NCBI RefSeq assembly: GCF_029227915.1
Contig: NC_079875.1
Span: 25,612,001-25,676,000, forward strand
Source: Hydractinia symbiolongicarpus
Taxonomy: Eukaryota; Cnidaria; Hydrozoa; Anthoathecata; Hydractiniidae
DNA: 64,000 nucleotides
Reading direction: 5' to 3'
In this document: positions 1 through 10,479 of the stretch, one piece after another
Position numbering within the stretch: the first letter of the stretch is position 1
Layout: every line of letters begins with the position of its first letter
Notes under the pieces: generated by a model
What the model was told of the DNA's origin: nothing
The model's database searches: none
Seen by the model: only the letters and a program-made list of their open reading frames with translations
Translations under genes and position numbers: made by a program

Positions 1-1
1 A

Positions 2-871
2 TGCCAGTATTTGGTTGACCTCATCAAGAATGTCTTTAAGGTTATTGCACTCGATAAAGTAGTGGGTCCATCTCAGGTTATAACCTATCTGGGCATACAA
101 ATTGACACTGTTAATTTTGTAATACGTCTGCCTTAAGATAAGTTTGATGCCTTGATGGTCACTTTAAAAGGGTGGCTCACCAAGAAAAAATGTAAGAAGA
201 GGGAGCTTTTGTCTCTTATAGGCTCACTTTCATTTGCCTGTAAAGTGGTAAAATGTGGCCGTATCTTCCTACGGCGCTTGATTGATCTAGCATCTACGGT
301 TAAACACTTAAATTACCACATCACTATCACCTCTGAATCTAGGAAGGACATCGAGTGGTGGTGTGCATTTCTTCCAACGTGGAACGGAATAGCTATTATT
401 CACACAGAAACTCTCTACTCATCGTCCCTTCAGTTGTTTACTGATGCATCAGTTATTGGGCTCGGTGGATTTTATGGTGGGAAATGGTTTTCAATAGAAT
501 TAGGCCATGCCCTGCAGCATAGCATTTCCTATTATGAGTTACTGGCAATTGTTGTGGCTGTTTTTTGTTGGGGTGTTGAATGGAGGAATAAACAAGTCAT
601 AATTTTCACAGATAACCAGGCTGTTGTTCAGATATGGTGTAGCGGCTCATGTAAATGCCCACACATCATGAACTTGGTCAGGAAATTGTTTTTCTTTCTT
701 GCACAACGTAACATAAACTTGTTGTTACGTCATATTGAGGGTCAGTTTAACGTTTATGCAGATCTTCTTTCTCGCTTACAGGTGCAACTATTCAAGACCA
801 AGTGTCCAGACGCACTAGCAGAACCCTCTCCATTACCTCAATCAGTGTTGGAAGTCTTGAAGACGAACTGA
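2..871 (+). pseudogene. DIRS reverse transcriptase C-terminus and RNase H
   Basis: Reading frame 2 from the window edge gives the RT tail (YLGIQID near 90-110), a stop at about 134-136, then an open stretch from 152 to 871. The open stretch carries RNase H landmarks of DIRS elements: FTDAS (first Asp), SYYELLAI (Glu), FTDNQAV (Asp) and the distal NVYADLLSR (Asp). RNase H removes the RNA strand during cDNA synthesis. The frame overlaps the start of the downstream recombinase, as in other DIRS elements. The stop in the RT part suggests decay. Confidence 0.8.
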
Positions 872-1827
872 GGTGTTACTTTACTGCTGCTCTTGCTCCA
901 AACACTAGACGAACTTATTTATCTGGCCACCGTAGTTATGTTCGTTTCTGCAAAAGCCTGCATATCGCACCATATCCTGCAGTTGAACCCACCTTGCAAC
1001 TCTATGTTACCTTCCTAGCTCGCTGCGTTACATATAACACTATTAAAGTGTATTTATCCGCAATTCAATACCAAAGTGTAGTCCTTGGCTTCTTCACACA
1101 AATTTATACAATGCGTCGCCTCTACTATGTCGTGCGTAGTATTCGCAGATCACACCCACATCAACGTTTAAGACGTCTACCAATCACCCCCGTTCATTTG
1201 CGGGATATGCTGCGATTTGTTGGCCAATCAGGGTTGAAGCCTATAGATAAACTATTGTGCCGTGCCCTGATCCTACTTGCGTTCTTCGGTCTTCTTCGCG
1301 TTTCTGAATATGTGTCACCATCAGTTAAAACATTTGATGCCTCTGTAAATCTCATGGCCACAGATATTATTATTGACTCGGACTCTAACATAGCAACTGT
1401 TAATATAAAGTGTTCCAAAACTGATCCATTTTGAATGGGTTTCAAAATTCGCTTGGTTCGTATTGGCGGTGAGCTCTGTCCAGTAGCTGCTTTAGAAAAT
1501 TACCTTCTCCTTCGCGATACAACGCAAGGTCCATTGTTTGTTTTACATTGCGGCGACTCTGTTACCAGAAAATAAATGTCTTCCTTCATAAAAATTAGTT
1601 TACCACTTCACGTTGATCTTAATACACATAGTTTTCGCATTGGAGGTGCTTCTGCAGTAGCGTCATGTGGCATTCCGGACTCAGCTATTAAAATCATTGG
1701 GAGATGGTCTAGTGACTGCTATAGACGATATATCCACCTATCTGATAGGGCTATGATAGAATGTTTCTCTCGGATTGCAGGACTCAACGGCATCACGAAA
1801 ATTTGGTACATTACGTCCACATATTGA
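802..1827 (+). pseudogene. DIRS tyrosine recombinase with two in-frame stops
   Basis: A single frame runs from 802 to 1827 but is broken by TGA at 1432-1434 and TAA at 1573-1575. The N-terminal half is a SAM-like core-binding domain. The catalytic domain shows LLRVSEY (first Arg), HSFRIGGAS (the H-x-x-R box) and RYIHLSD (nucleophilic Tyr region). In the family this enzyme integrates a circular cDNA by recombination instead of using a DDE integrase. Both stops lie between otherwise well-conserved segments, so this is a recently inactivated copy. Confidence 0.8.
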
Positions 1828-1990
1828 ATATATAATATTGTTTAGCAGTCTTATCCACACATCTATATGTTTGCTAACTATACCCCTCCTAACACTTTTC
1901 AGAGTTCTATTGTCGATTATTTAAAACTTCGCCGCTCACTGTTATCAGCTTCTGCCACTAACAATTGATAGTGCTATTACTGCTATAACT

Positions 1991-2121
1991 CTAAATTAAA
2001 GTACAATCTTTATTCATTGATTTTGTATTATTGACAGCAATTGTAGTTATTATTTGTCAATTTAAAGTTGTGTATTATCAGATTTTGAAGGTTAGCTAAT
2101 AACATGATGGATCGCAAAATT

Positions 2122-2123
<2 letters not shown>
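1991..2123. other. AT-rich spacer
   Basis: No gene or repeat is recognised between the DIRS tail and the (ATT)n tract. Confidence 0.5.

Positions 2124-2208
<85 letters not shown>
2124..2208. repeat. (ATT)n microsatellite, about 28 units
   Basis: A nearly perfect run of ATT triplets of about 85 bases. The apparent poly-Asn reading frame on the minus strand is an artefact of the repeat. Confidence 0.98.
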
Positions 2209-2209
<1 letters not shown>

Positions 2210-3049
2210 ACATATTTATACAGGTTTACATCTTCAGTATGATATAATATATCTGCACTGTTATCAACGAGTGACCTGTTAAAACAAAAATAAACAAAGT
2301 AAACAAAGAGCCAAAAATTGTTTTTTGTTTTTAAACAATATATATAAAATTATGAGAATGTTAGAAAAAAAGAAAGAAAAGAAAATAAGAATCAAATAGC
2401 AGACTATGAACAGAAAAATTAGCAAAAATAAGAATTAGGAAAAAATTTGAGTTTAGGATTTAAACTTCACAACATTAGAAATCAGAGAAACAATAGCGTA
2501 TCTCCGAGACACCCTGTAACGTATAGGATCAAGCTAAGGTAAGTTGCCAAAATCGAATTTGAAAAATAGGATTCTAAATTCACAAAGCCTTGTAGCTACA
2601 GGGTATCTCAGCAAAAAAATAATCAAGCTAAGGTAAGGGACCTAGAACTCACTTTGTTTCAAAAACTTTTTAAAATTTATCATACTCTTTTCTTCCCTGA
2701 TATTAGAGGGGAGACTATTAAAAACTAAAGCTCCTTGATAATTGATGATGAGGTGACAAAACAGCTAGCTGTAATGATATTTCTTGTCTAATGACAGCTG
2801 GTTCTACTATAGTTAGAGGTTGCAACCCTCTAGAGATTTTTCAAAAAAGCAAAATCCCCCTTTTTGCAAGGATTTCCTAAAAACATTGACCGTAAAAGGC
2901 AGAAAAATACAACAGCGACAGAACACAACACTAAAAAAATAAATATTAAAGCAATTCAAAATGAATTGAATAGGTACAAATGAGATAAATAAAACTTATC
3001 ATAACGTGAATATCCTTAAACGGATAAATTTAAAATTATTCTTTAGAGA
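2209..3049. other. AT-rich non-coding stretch
   Basis: I see no gene. A short phrase around caagctaaggtaag occurs twice (about 2531 and 2623) beside related text about an acceptable 'cag/gtatct' stretch, suggesting a small decayed repeat. The segment around 2690-2860 resembles the decayed 3' part of a LINE but no protein motif is convincing. Confidence 0.4.
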
Positions 3050-3548
3050 ATGTGTTTAAGAAGCAAACAACTATCTGCGCGCCAGGACTTGTGACCCTGG
3101 CTGTAGCTTTCCACATGTGTTATGGAGCTCCAACACTTAGCCTTACACAGATAATTGTTGCTGTGGACCTGCCTAATGACAGTACCAGCCTGTCATAACT
3201 GGGGTAATATGCGTGGGCGTAACACCACGAAGACCAGATAAGAAAATGTAACCCCCTTGCAAAGCTTCTTCTAAAATAACTAAGGGCAGCAGGATTGTCA
3301 ATCCTGAAAGCAAAGTGAGCAAACTCTGCCTCCCTACTGGACTGGGGTAATAAGTGGGATCGTTAAACCCAAAGACAAGATATGATATCAAGCCCCCTTG
3401 CTGTGCTACTTACATTGTCTCTATACAAAGAGAGGAGTGAGCAAACTCCGGTTTCACGGTGCACTGACCAGCATAAATCAGCTGGGGTAAATAAAACCGC
3501 TAGGGTCATGGATTCCCTCCCCCATTTGTTGTGTGACATACAAATAAG
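3050..3548 (-). other. 3' UTR of USP retrotransposon copy A
   Basis: This stretch matches 24203-24735 (copy B) along its length on the opposite strand. Shared phrases include the two blocks around 'gcaagggggtt' and the terminal 'acaagtcctggcgc'. The UTR contains about three related blocks ending in 'taccccag', giving it an internal repeat structure. In RLE-class elements the 3' UTR is what the RT recognises to prime on the nicked target. The exact 3' end is placed at about 3050 because similarity to copy B stops there. Confidence 0.75.
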
Positions 3549-5807
3549 CTAACTTCTGGAAAAGAAAAGTATGTATGACGAAGAATTATTCAAGTGGAAT
3601 GTGTCTACTTGAGAAATACAGCGATCGTTGCATTTGAACCAGGTGTTTTGTTGGTCCTTAATGAAGGCCCAGTAATGACCTGCTTTTAATGTACCTGAGT
3701 GGTTAATGGTAGCAACCAAGTTATACTTGTTGTTGAAAGACACATCGTCAGTTGGGTGAGATGCTACCTTTAAGACATGATGTTTTTTAGGCAAGCAATT
3801 GACTAACTTGTTGTCTTTAAAAGAAGACCCATTTACTGATGTGTATCTTAACAATTGTACAACAAGGAAGTCGCCGCAATTAGAAATCTGAGTTTCAATT
3901 GTGGCCTCTTGATGCGATGAACACTGGGGGCAGAACCACTTGTTGTCACCTAGAAGTTCTTGAGGTTGTAAAAATTTGTTAAAAGAGTCTGCTATTGACT
4001 TACACGTTGGTAAAATTAAAATTGAATCCTTTTGCTCCCTGGAAGTGGAGAAACAACAGGATTTGCATGACGTTGTTGTGGTCACAGTTACAGACAGTAG
4101 ATTGTCAACCAAAGGGGAAGATCCAATAATTTCGTCAAAAACAACTTGAAGGATCTCGGGCACATCTTGTTGGTGATTGTGATAAAACGCGTTATTGTTA
4201 AGAGCATGCATTCTGTTTTGCAGTGCTCGTAAGAAATTGGAAGGATCAATTGGTGAACGAGAACGATTCAGTAGTGACATATTTAGGACTATAGACTTTA
4301 CTAGAGGAGATGACAAAGAGGACTCTGATGGTAATTGAGACCAAAGTCTTGGAAGAACCGTTAATGCTTGCAAAATGGAGTTTGCGTAGCATGTGTTCCC
4401 CTTGTTTATCAAACCAGCGTGAACGATGCTCACCTTTTGTTTAAGTTCCTGGCTAAGGTTATGGTGTTCCGTGGGTTTTGGCATGTCAGAGATGGCTGAA
4501 GATGGACTTTTAATGGATTTGGTAACAGACGAGGATTTTTCATGAGGTATACTATCCTTTGGTCGTGGCAATGTTGGCGGACTGCAGTGCGTAAGATCTT
4601 GTGACCAATGTGGTGAGTCTCGTGCAATCCAAATGCAAAAGGATGCTTTCATGCTTATATCGCCAAGCTTGCGGGCGGTTAAAAACGCAGATTTGCTAGC
4701 GAAACCGAGGCTTTTTAGACAGCAAGTTAGAGACCTTGAAGAGTAGCCCCTAGCACCCACTTCTACTGCAAAAAGATGCGGAAACCACCCGTTGCTACGT
4801 ATTACCTCGACCAAAGGGAAGTATTTGGAAAGCTTGGTGGAATGCCAGGATCCCATGTTTTCCTCACAAGGACAAGTAAGTTCAATAATGATGATGCGCT
4901 TAGAACAATTTGAGTATATTACAATGTCTGGCCTGAGGGATGTGATCGCAATATGGCCAGGAAACACAAATCCTTCATTCAGATCTGCTAACAACACCCA
5001 GTCACTAGCATGGTGGAATAGACCAGTTGGTTTTGATCTTTTAGCGGAGGAATAACTACCTGCTTTTACAAATGACACTTTAAGGTGCTTTTTCGTTTCC
5101 GGGACAACTTCAGATAAAAAACGCTGTAGACTTAACAGGAGCCCGCGAAGCACAGCATCGTGTCGGAAAGTGAACCTTCCTTGTGATAGAGCAACCTTGC
5201 AAGCGCCTAAAACATGCGCTGTTGTACATACTTGTTTGGAACATAAGGCACAAGCAGATTCAGTACAAACGTTCCAGCGCTTTAAATTGCTAGGTGAGGG
5301 AAGAACATCGTAAGTAGAAGCAAGACAGAAGGAAAGCAAGTGTGGGGACATGGCAAAAATGGACTTCCAAGATAGATCGTTTTTTGTGTAATTTTCCCAT
5401 CTCGTCCACTGACCCTGCACTTGCAACTGCAATGCTCTACCCATGTTGCCTTCCTCATCGATATCTTTAGCTGTGTTCGATATTAATTTACGATACGCAT
5501 AGCACTGTTTTGAAATCGGAATTTTGAAAGATTTGTTGATCCCTAGGCCTGCTTTTCCATACTGGGGAGTTCCCACGACTGACTTTATTTTCACCTCTGC
5601 CTCTGCTGTTCTTACTGCGTTGTCCACTTTCCACATGCCAACTTTCAAAGTAGGTGCACTGTTAGACACAAGAGGATCTTTGGAGTCGCGTAAAAGTAAA
5701 TGACCACTTATTTTAGAGCATGTAAGCAATGACGTCAAGCTCTTAATTGGCATTGGACAAGGCGAGCAGGAGCTATATAGGCAAATATTTGACGTGGAAT
5801 TGTGCAT
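3549..5807 (-). pseudogene. Retrotransposon polyprotein C-terminus: CCHC + RLE nuclease + USP deubiquitinase
   Basis: An open frame of 752 codons, joined by frameshift to the RT upstream. Residues 181-203 hold a CCHC knuckle (C186, C189, H198, C203). Residues 291-330 hold the PD-(D/E)XK signature of the R2/NeSL-class endonuclease (RPD at 292-294, E309, K325-K328) that nicks the target. A Pro/Ser linker follows at about 400-455. Residues 465-750 form a USP domain: Cys box GLINKGNTCYANS (C473), QQDVPEIL, zinc ribbon (C581, C584, C626, C629), His box with GHYWAF (H711), and ND at 727-728. All catalytic positions are present. USPs cleave ubiquitin from substrates; here the target is unknown. It might also be only a processing protease. 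Confidence 0.85.
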
Positions 5808-6892
5808 TTTCTAATAAAAGTTGATATCTTCTGCTCCAGCCTTGTAACCCGAGATATTGGAACTTCATAAATAAGAATTGGCCATTGGATTCGAGGAATT
5901 AGAAGGTTTGGCAAAATCCATAGTTTTTGGGTCCCTTTGAAACACGAACCGTTTATGATTGTAAGACCGGTTATTAGCTTATTATCTAGCTCGTCGATTG
6001 CTTTAGCATCTGAAATCGTACCATCAATAATGCGACCGAGAAAACGAACTGGCGATGAATGGATTGACGGGATGAATGAAGAGAAGTCGGTTTGTGACGA
6101 GATGTGAGACACAGAAAAAGGTGTGGAGTTTACAGATCTACCTTTTATAAGGATTATGCTCCTTGACTTACGAGGGCAAAAACTCATGCCAGCCCATTTT
6201 AAAGCAGTGACGCACCTGGAAAGGAGGCTTTGAGCTCCACAGACAGAGGATGACATTAGGTTGATATCATCCATAAAAGCTCTGACTAAAGGAAGGGGCA
6301 CGTTTTTAGAAGTAATATAATTTGGGGCCGGTGCCGCAATAGTGTATTCAAGAATAATGTTTATACCAGCAAGAAACAAAATGATGGAAAGAGTGCAACC
6401 TGCAAAAATACCTCGCATATGCTTGTGCCAGTTGCTTGGTGCAGACAAAGAAAACGATTTGCTATATAAACCAACGTAGTATGACTTAATGAATGATATC
6501 CAACTCTGAGGGACTCCATACCTTTCCAGTGCAAAAAATATAAGCTTGTGTGGAATTGAAGGATATGCATTTGCAATATCCAGCCATATATTTGCAAGGT
6601 GTGATTTGTTGGCCCGGGCCTCTTTAAGTGCAGACCAAACCATTGACATGTGTTCCCAGCATCCTGGGACTTTCTCCATACAACCCTTCTGAACCGACGT
6701 GTTAATGAATTTGTTATTATGTATAACGTGAGCTTCTAATCGCCTTGATACAAGGCTAAATAGAAGCTTGCCTTCGACATTTAATAATGCGATAGGTCGA
6801 AAGTCTTTAATATTAGACTCCATAGGAGTTTTTGATTTGGGAATATAAACTTCACGAGCACAACGCCATTGAATAGGGACAACACAATTTTT
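5735..6892 (-). pseudogene. Non-LTR reverse transcriptase core (copy A)
   Basis: The frame shows FRPIALLN (RT motif 1 region), DIANAYPSIPH (motif A), GIFAGCTLS (motif B) and AFMDDINLMSS (catalytic DD, motif C). It matches the same region of copy B at 20985-22020. It is separated from the N-terminal frame near 6880 and from the C-terminal frame near 5800 by single frameshifts, judged by alignment with copy B. This is the RT that copies the element at the nicked target. Confidence 0.85.
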
Positions 6893-7542
6893 GAAACAAG
6901 ACTTTTAAAAACATTAAACAAAACAGTATTTACTTTATTACATTTTTTATAAACTTTATAAGGTATCCCATTGATACCTGGGGAAGAGCCATTTCGCCGA
7001 GTGCCAAGAACATTCATAAAATCTTCATATTTAAAGAGAGAAACTGGAAACGATTTCAAAAGAGGTGGAGTGGATGATAACCCATCTAGATTACCTAAAG
7101 GTACATCATACAATTTGTCTTTAACTGATTCAAGTTTAAAGTTATCCAGCGTTTCTTGTTCGACCCTTAAAACTGATTTGCACTTCGGGTCAAGAAGGTC
7201 TTTTCCTGCCTTGTATGGATTGTTCTTAAAGGCGGTCTGGGCTTTTTTGAATTGGTGGCGTTTTTTTCTAGACCTTTCAGCTCGGCGCAATAAAGTTATT
7301 CGACCTTTTACATCCGTAAGAAGTTGGTGTAATTCCTTCCTTTGACTTAGGTAGCAGGATGACTGTATTTGACTAGTTAGGGAATTTTTCTCTTTAATTA
7401 GATTGATGGATTGAATAGTTCTTCGGCTTTTTCCTGACAGCTTTCTGCCACCCTTATGAACTGAGTGACCAAAGATTTGTGCTGCCTCATTATAAATGGT
7501 GTCTTCAAGCAGTTCTACTTTTTCGGACAAGGAATTACACAA
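6781..7542 (-). pseudogene. Pre-RT region of USP retrotransposon (copy A)
   Basis: The open stretch contains a Lys/Arg-rich helical segment followed by the conserved block NNPYKAGKDLLDPK and the RT lead-in NGSSPGINGIPYKV, both shared with copy B. Sense coding ends near 6880 at a frameshift; the last residues of the open frame are out of register. Upstream of 7545 the element is lost, so any N-terminal zinc fingers typical of R2/NeSL elements cannot be seen. Confidence 0.7.
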
Positions 7543-7544
7543 AT

Positions 7545-8345
7545 GAAGCTTATTCCAGCTTCCGTCTTGATGATAGGTAAGACTAATTTAGATCTATTTC
7601 CTCTGGTGTTAATCGAATGGCTAACCAATTTGTAATTGCTGTCAACAGTAATATCGTTAACGGCTTTGAACACATCAATTGCTACTTTCCGTTTTCTTTG
7701 AGTGACGAATGTTGACCAATTCTGGTTGCGGGTTTTGATGATGTGCTTAGCTCTTAGCAAGGACTCAAATTTTCCAATCCATGTTTTATTCATTCCACCA
7801 AATATGTCGTAACAGTAAAAGAACAGTGGATGGATCATTGAGTTAAAGATGGTTTCAGCAACATTTGGAGAAATTTTGTAACGTATTTTATATAAAAGTT
7901 TGATGCGTGAGGTTATACGCTTGTATGTTTTTTTAAGGTGATGGTTCATGTTAAGGTGAGTATTCAGTTGAATCCCAAGGTATTCGTAATAATCTGGTTG
8001 GTTTATATCATTTTGATCGATCACAATATTGACAGAGGCTTGTGGTTTTCGGGACGCAAAGACGACAAATTTTGTTTTGCTCTTTTTTGGATTAAGAATT
8101 AGGCAATTTTCCTTCATCCAATCGTGAATGATATTTGCATCCAAATTTATACAATGTTCAATTTCATCCAACGACTTGCTTGATGAATATATGACTGTGT
8201 CATCAGCATACATCAATACTCGACAGTGTTTCAATGGGCACGGTAAGTCATTGATAAGAAGAATAAATAGCAATGGACCCAGAATGGAACAACAAGTAAA
8301 TGCGAGATAAAATGATGAAAAAAATAGTAGGATTGATAAAATTGA
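7545..8345 (-). pseudogene. Jockey/CR1-superfamily LINE RT fragment
   Basis: The frame reads SILGPLLFILLIND (motif B), VLMYADDTVIYSS (catalytic ADD), a thumb with EYLGIQL, and the C-terminal LINE region (SINTRGN, IKTEAGISF). Both ends are truncated: the 3' side runs into USP retrotransposon copy A near 7545, and the 5' side into Crypton-like sequence near 8345. It is a dead internal fragment of an APE-class LINE. Confidence 0.8.
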
Positions 8346-9592
8346 TTTCGTGGGTCCGTCTTCCAAGAAATGTTGCCTTATAACGTCCCGCAGTAACTGC
8401 GGCTTTTTGTCTCTTGCGAAGGAAGTAATATTTTTCGGCCGTTTTAAGGCTATGAGCCATCAGATCCGCAGCTTCTTGGTAATGTCCAGAGCTTGCATCT
8501 CGGATCCCGGACTTAACCCCCAGACTATTGATTTGCTTACTTATTGAACCTGATGCCATTTCTTTTCCCGAACTGGAAACGAAGACATTATGGAACTCTA
8601 ACGATAAATTAGCTTTGCGATTTGTAACAAAGAGTTTAAGATAAGCGTACTGTTCATGATCAAAAGATATGATAGCGGGACCAGAAAATGTAAACGTTTT
8701 ATGTTTGCGAACCTTTATTAAGTACGTTGAAAACAACTTTCATTTGTTGAATATTCTCAATTGTTATACCTGGGATAACAACATCCTCTACAATCACGAA
8801 ATTACAAAAGTCTTCTAGTGAATAGGGATACTTTTTTATAGAATCAAGCGCATGTTTTTTCTCAACACAATATCCCATTACATATTTATTCCTCAATTTT
8901 TCTTTATTTAAGAGATCCGCTACGGATGTCGCGTCAATAATTTTATAAATTCTCCTGATATCGTTTACAACTTTTATAGAAGACGTTCTATCCCCCATGC
9001 CTCCGTCTGGGCCGCAAATAAAGCTGAGGAAACGATCAAAGAAAAATTCGACTTTATCATTTGGCAAAACAATTTGCTCCGTTTCATCATCGTTTGACGG
9101 TAAATACTCCGAATCACTTCCGCTATTAGTGGAAGCCACTTCACTCTTCCATGCTTCAGGCATCCTGTATACCTTGACCGCGGGAGCATCAGTATTGTCA
9201 GGTTTGTAATTTTTCAACGGAGTTAAAGGTTCTTGATCAGTAGCATATTGTTGAGGTGATGGATTCGTTACCGTACAAGTTTTTTCTTTTTTTCAATGAT
9301 CTGATTCTGCTCTGTTTTTGATTCTTCGAAATTACTTTTTAACATGAATTTTTGTTTAATTGACAATATTTGTTTACGGAGAGAAGCCAAAGCAACATCA
9401 GATTTTAATGGCTTCGAAAACTTTGATGCATTTTTGAGTAAACTGTAGTATTTTGTATCGCGTTTCATCTTGTGAAAATTGAAAAGGTGGTCGTCTAACC
9501 TTTTTGCGACTTTGACACACTGTCCCAACGGACAGATACGAAGGGTGTGCCAGTCCTGCTTCGATGAACTTTCAGTAGCAGTATTCTTAATT
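8345..9592 (-). pseudogene. Crypton-like tyrosine recombinase relic
   Basis: Three minus-strand pieces form one decayed gene. 9592-9268: a C2H2-like finger (CPLGQC ... RLDDHLFNFH) followed by a helical segment; it starts after an 'attaag' acceptor-like site at about 9586. 9217-8699: a core-binding region with CGPDGGMGD and SIKKYPYSLEDFCNF. 8736-8345: the catalytic C-terminus with FVSSSGK and DLMAHSLKTAEKYY, the usual 'xHS..TA..YY' ending around the nucleophilic Tyr of Crypton-like recombinases. About 150 codons between pieces two and three, including the first catalytic Arg, appear deleted. A LINE fragment cuts the 3' end at about 8345. Assignment to Cryptons is by motif; it could be a domesticated relative. 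Confidence 0.6.
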
Positions 9593-9813
9593 TTTTTTTT
9601 CGTAAAAAAAATGGCTGACTACCGCCTTGGCAGACTCGGCCGTCCATTTGTGATCTTTTCCCTAAAGATGTCTCGGGAGATTATATACTGCCTTCTTACA
9701 CACTGGACAGGTAAATTGTTGCCGTTTGTATTTACTCTATTAAAAATGAGATACTTGTAGGTAAGTCTTAATTTTCGACTCTTTTATAACTCGTAAAATA
9801 TGTTCATGTGTTT
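9593..9813 (-). pseudogene. Terminal acceptor and C2H2 finger exon upstream of Crypton-like relic
   Basis: Downstream of the last acceptor of the 63-bp exon array (ttatgtttag ending at 9814) the reading frame set by that array continues through THEHILRVIKES, meets two stops (about 9740), then encodes FTCPVCKKAVYNLPRHL, meets a TAG, and continues DHKWTAESAKAVVSH. The finger has C-x2-C and a distal His pair, like the one in the next piece. The preserved frame across array and finger suggests one gene; the three stops suggest it is now dead or that I have missed an intron. Confidence 0.5.
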
Positions 9814-10427
9814 CTAAACATAATTTTAATAAAAATGTAATTTGTGTAAAAATAACATGTGAAAAGTAAGACAAGTTTAACCAAATTCAAAGAATTGTTA
9901 ATACCTTCGAAGGGTTCGACGCCTGTCACGGTAACATCACATTGTGGAGCATCTTTAAGAGGAGTTTCTAAACATAATTTTGATAAAAAATGTAATTTGT
10001 GGAAAAACAACATGTGAAAAGTAAGACAAGTTTAACCAAATCCAAAGAATTGTTAATACCTTCGAAGGGTTCGACGCCTGTCACGGTAACATCACATCGT
10101 GGAGCACCTTTAAGAGGAGGTTCTAAACATAATTTTGATAAAAAATGTAATTTGTGTAAAAACAACATGTGAAAAGTAAGACAAGTTCAACCAAATTCAA
10201 AGAATTGTTAATACCTTTCAAGGGTTCGACGCCTGTCACAGTAGCATCACATTGTGGAGCATGGTTAAGAGGAGTTTCTAAACATAATTTTTTTAAAAAT
10301 GTATCTGACAGATCACAGAACTCCATGTGCAATACTTTAATTATATGCCAAGAATTAATAATACCTTCCAAAGGTTCGATCCCGTCGAAGGTAACCTCAA
10401 ATTGTCGACCATCGTTAAGAGGACTTT
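9814..10427 (-). repeat. Array of four tandem 63-bp exon-like units with ~90-bp introns
   Basis: On the minus strand four blocks of exactly 63 bases lie at 10365-10427, 10215-10277, 10060-10122 and 9905-9967. Each is preceded by an acceptor ending in tttag and followed by a donor gtatta. Introns are 87, 92, 92 and 91 bases. Each block is 21 codons in phase 1-1, so any number can be joined in frame; the unit reads TPLKDAPQCDVTVTGVEPFE with variants. In the 5'-most unit the following intron has diverged strongly from the others while the exon has diverged less. The period is about 155 bp. No known domain is recognised in the 21-residue unit. Confidence 0.7.
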
Positions 10428-10479
10428 CTAAATATATCAGGATATAATTTTTTTTTTTTTCTGTTGGCACCTTTTCATC

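Larger units (their letters stand above)
1..1990 (+). mobile_element. DIRS-type retrotransposon, 3' portion (5' end outside window)
   Basis: The order RT tail, RNase H, tyrosine recombinase on one strand is the DIRS arrangement. The element enters from the left edge and its coding part ends at 1827. About 160 bases of non-coding sequence follow before AT-rich DNA. I could not define the terminal repeats, so the right limit is approximate. Several stop codons show it is a dead copy. Confidence 0.8.
3050..7545 (-). mobile_element. RLE-type non-LTR retrotransposon with USP domain, copy A
   Basis: On the minus strand this element reads: pre-RT region, RT, CCHC finger, restriction-like endonuclease, USP domain, then a 3' UTR of about 500 bases. 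It is truncated at its 5' end at about 7545, where an unrelated LINE fragment abuts. A second, diverged copy lies at 20235-24740 on the plus strand with the same domain order and the same 3' UTR, so the arrangement belongs to the element and not to a chance fusion. Two frameshifts (near 6880 and 5800) interrupt copy A; the last 750 codons are open. Confidence 0.85.

Noticed and set aside
2028-2213. Open frame rich in Asn on the minus strand
   Set aside because: It is the translation of the (ATT)n microsatellite.
4792-5055. Plus-strand open frame inside copy A
   Set aside because: It is antisense to the RLE nuclease region and has no motif.
9968-10470. Minus-strand frames running through exon and intron of the 63-bp array
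   Set aside because: They continue through the gtatta...tttag intervals only because these happen to be open; splice sites and the 63-base periodicity explain the data better.
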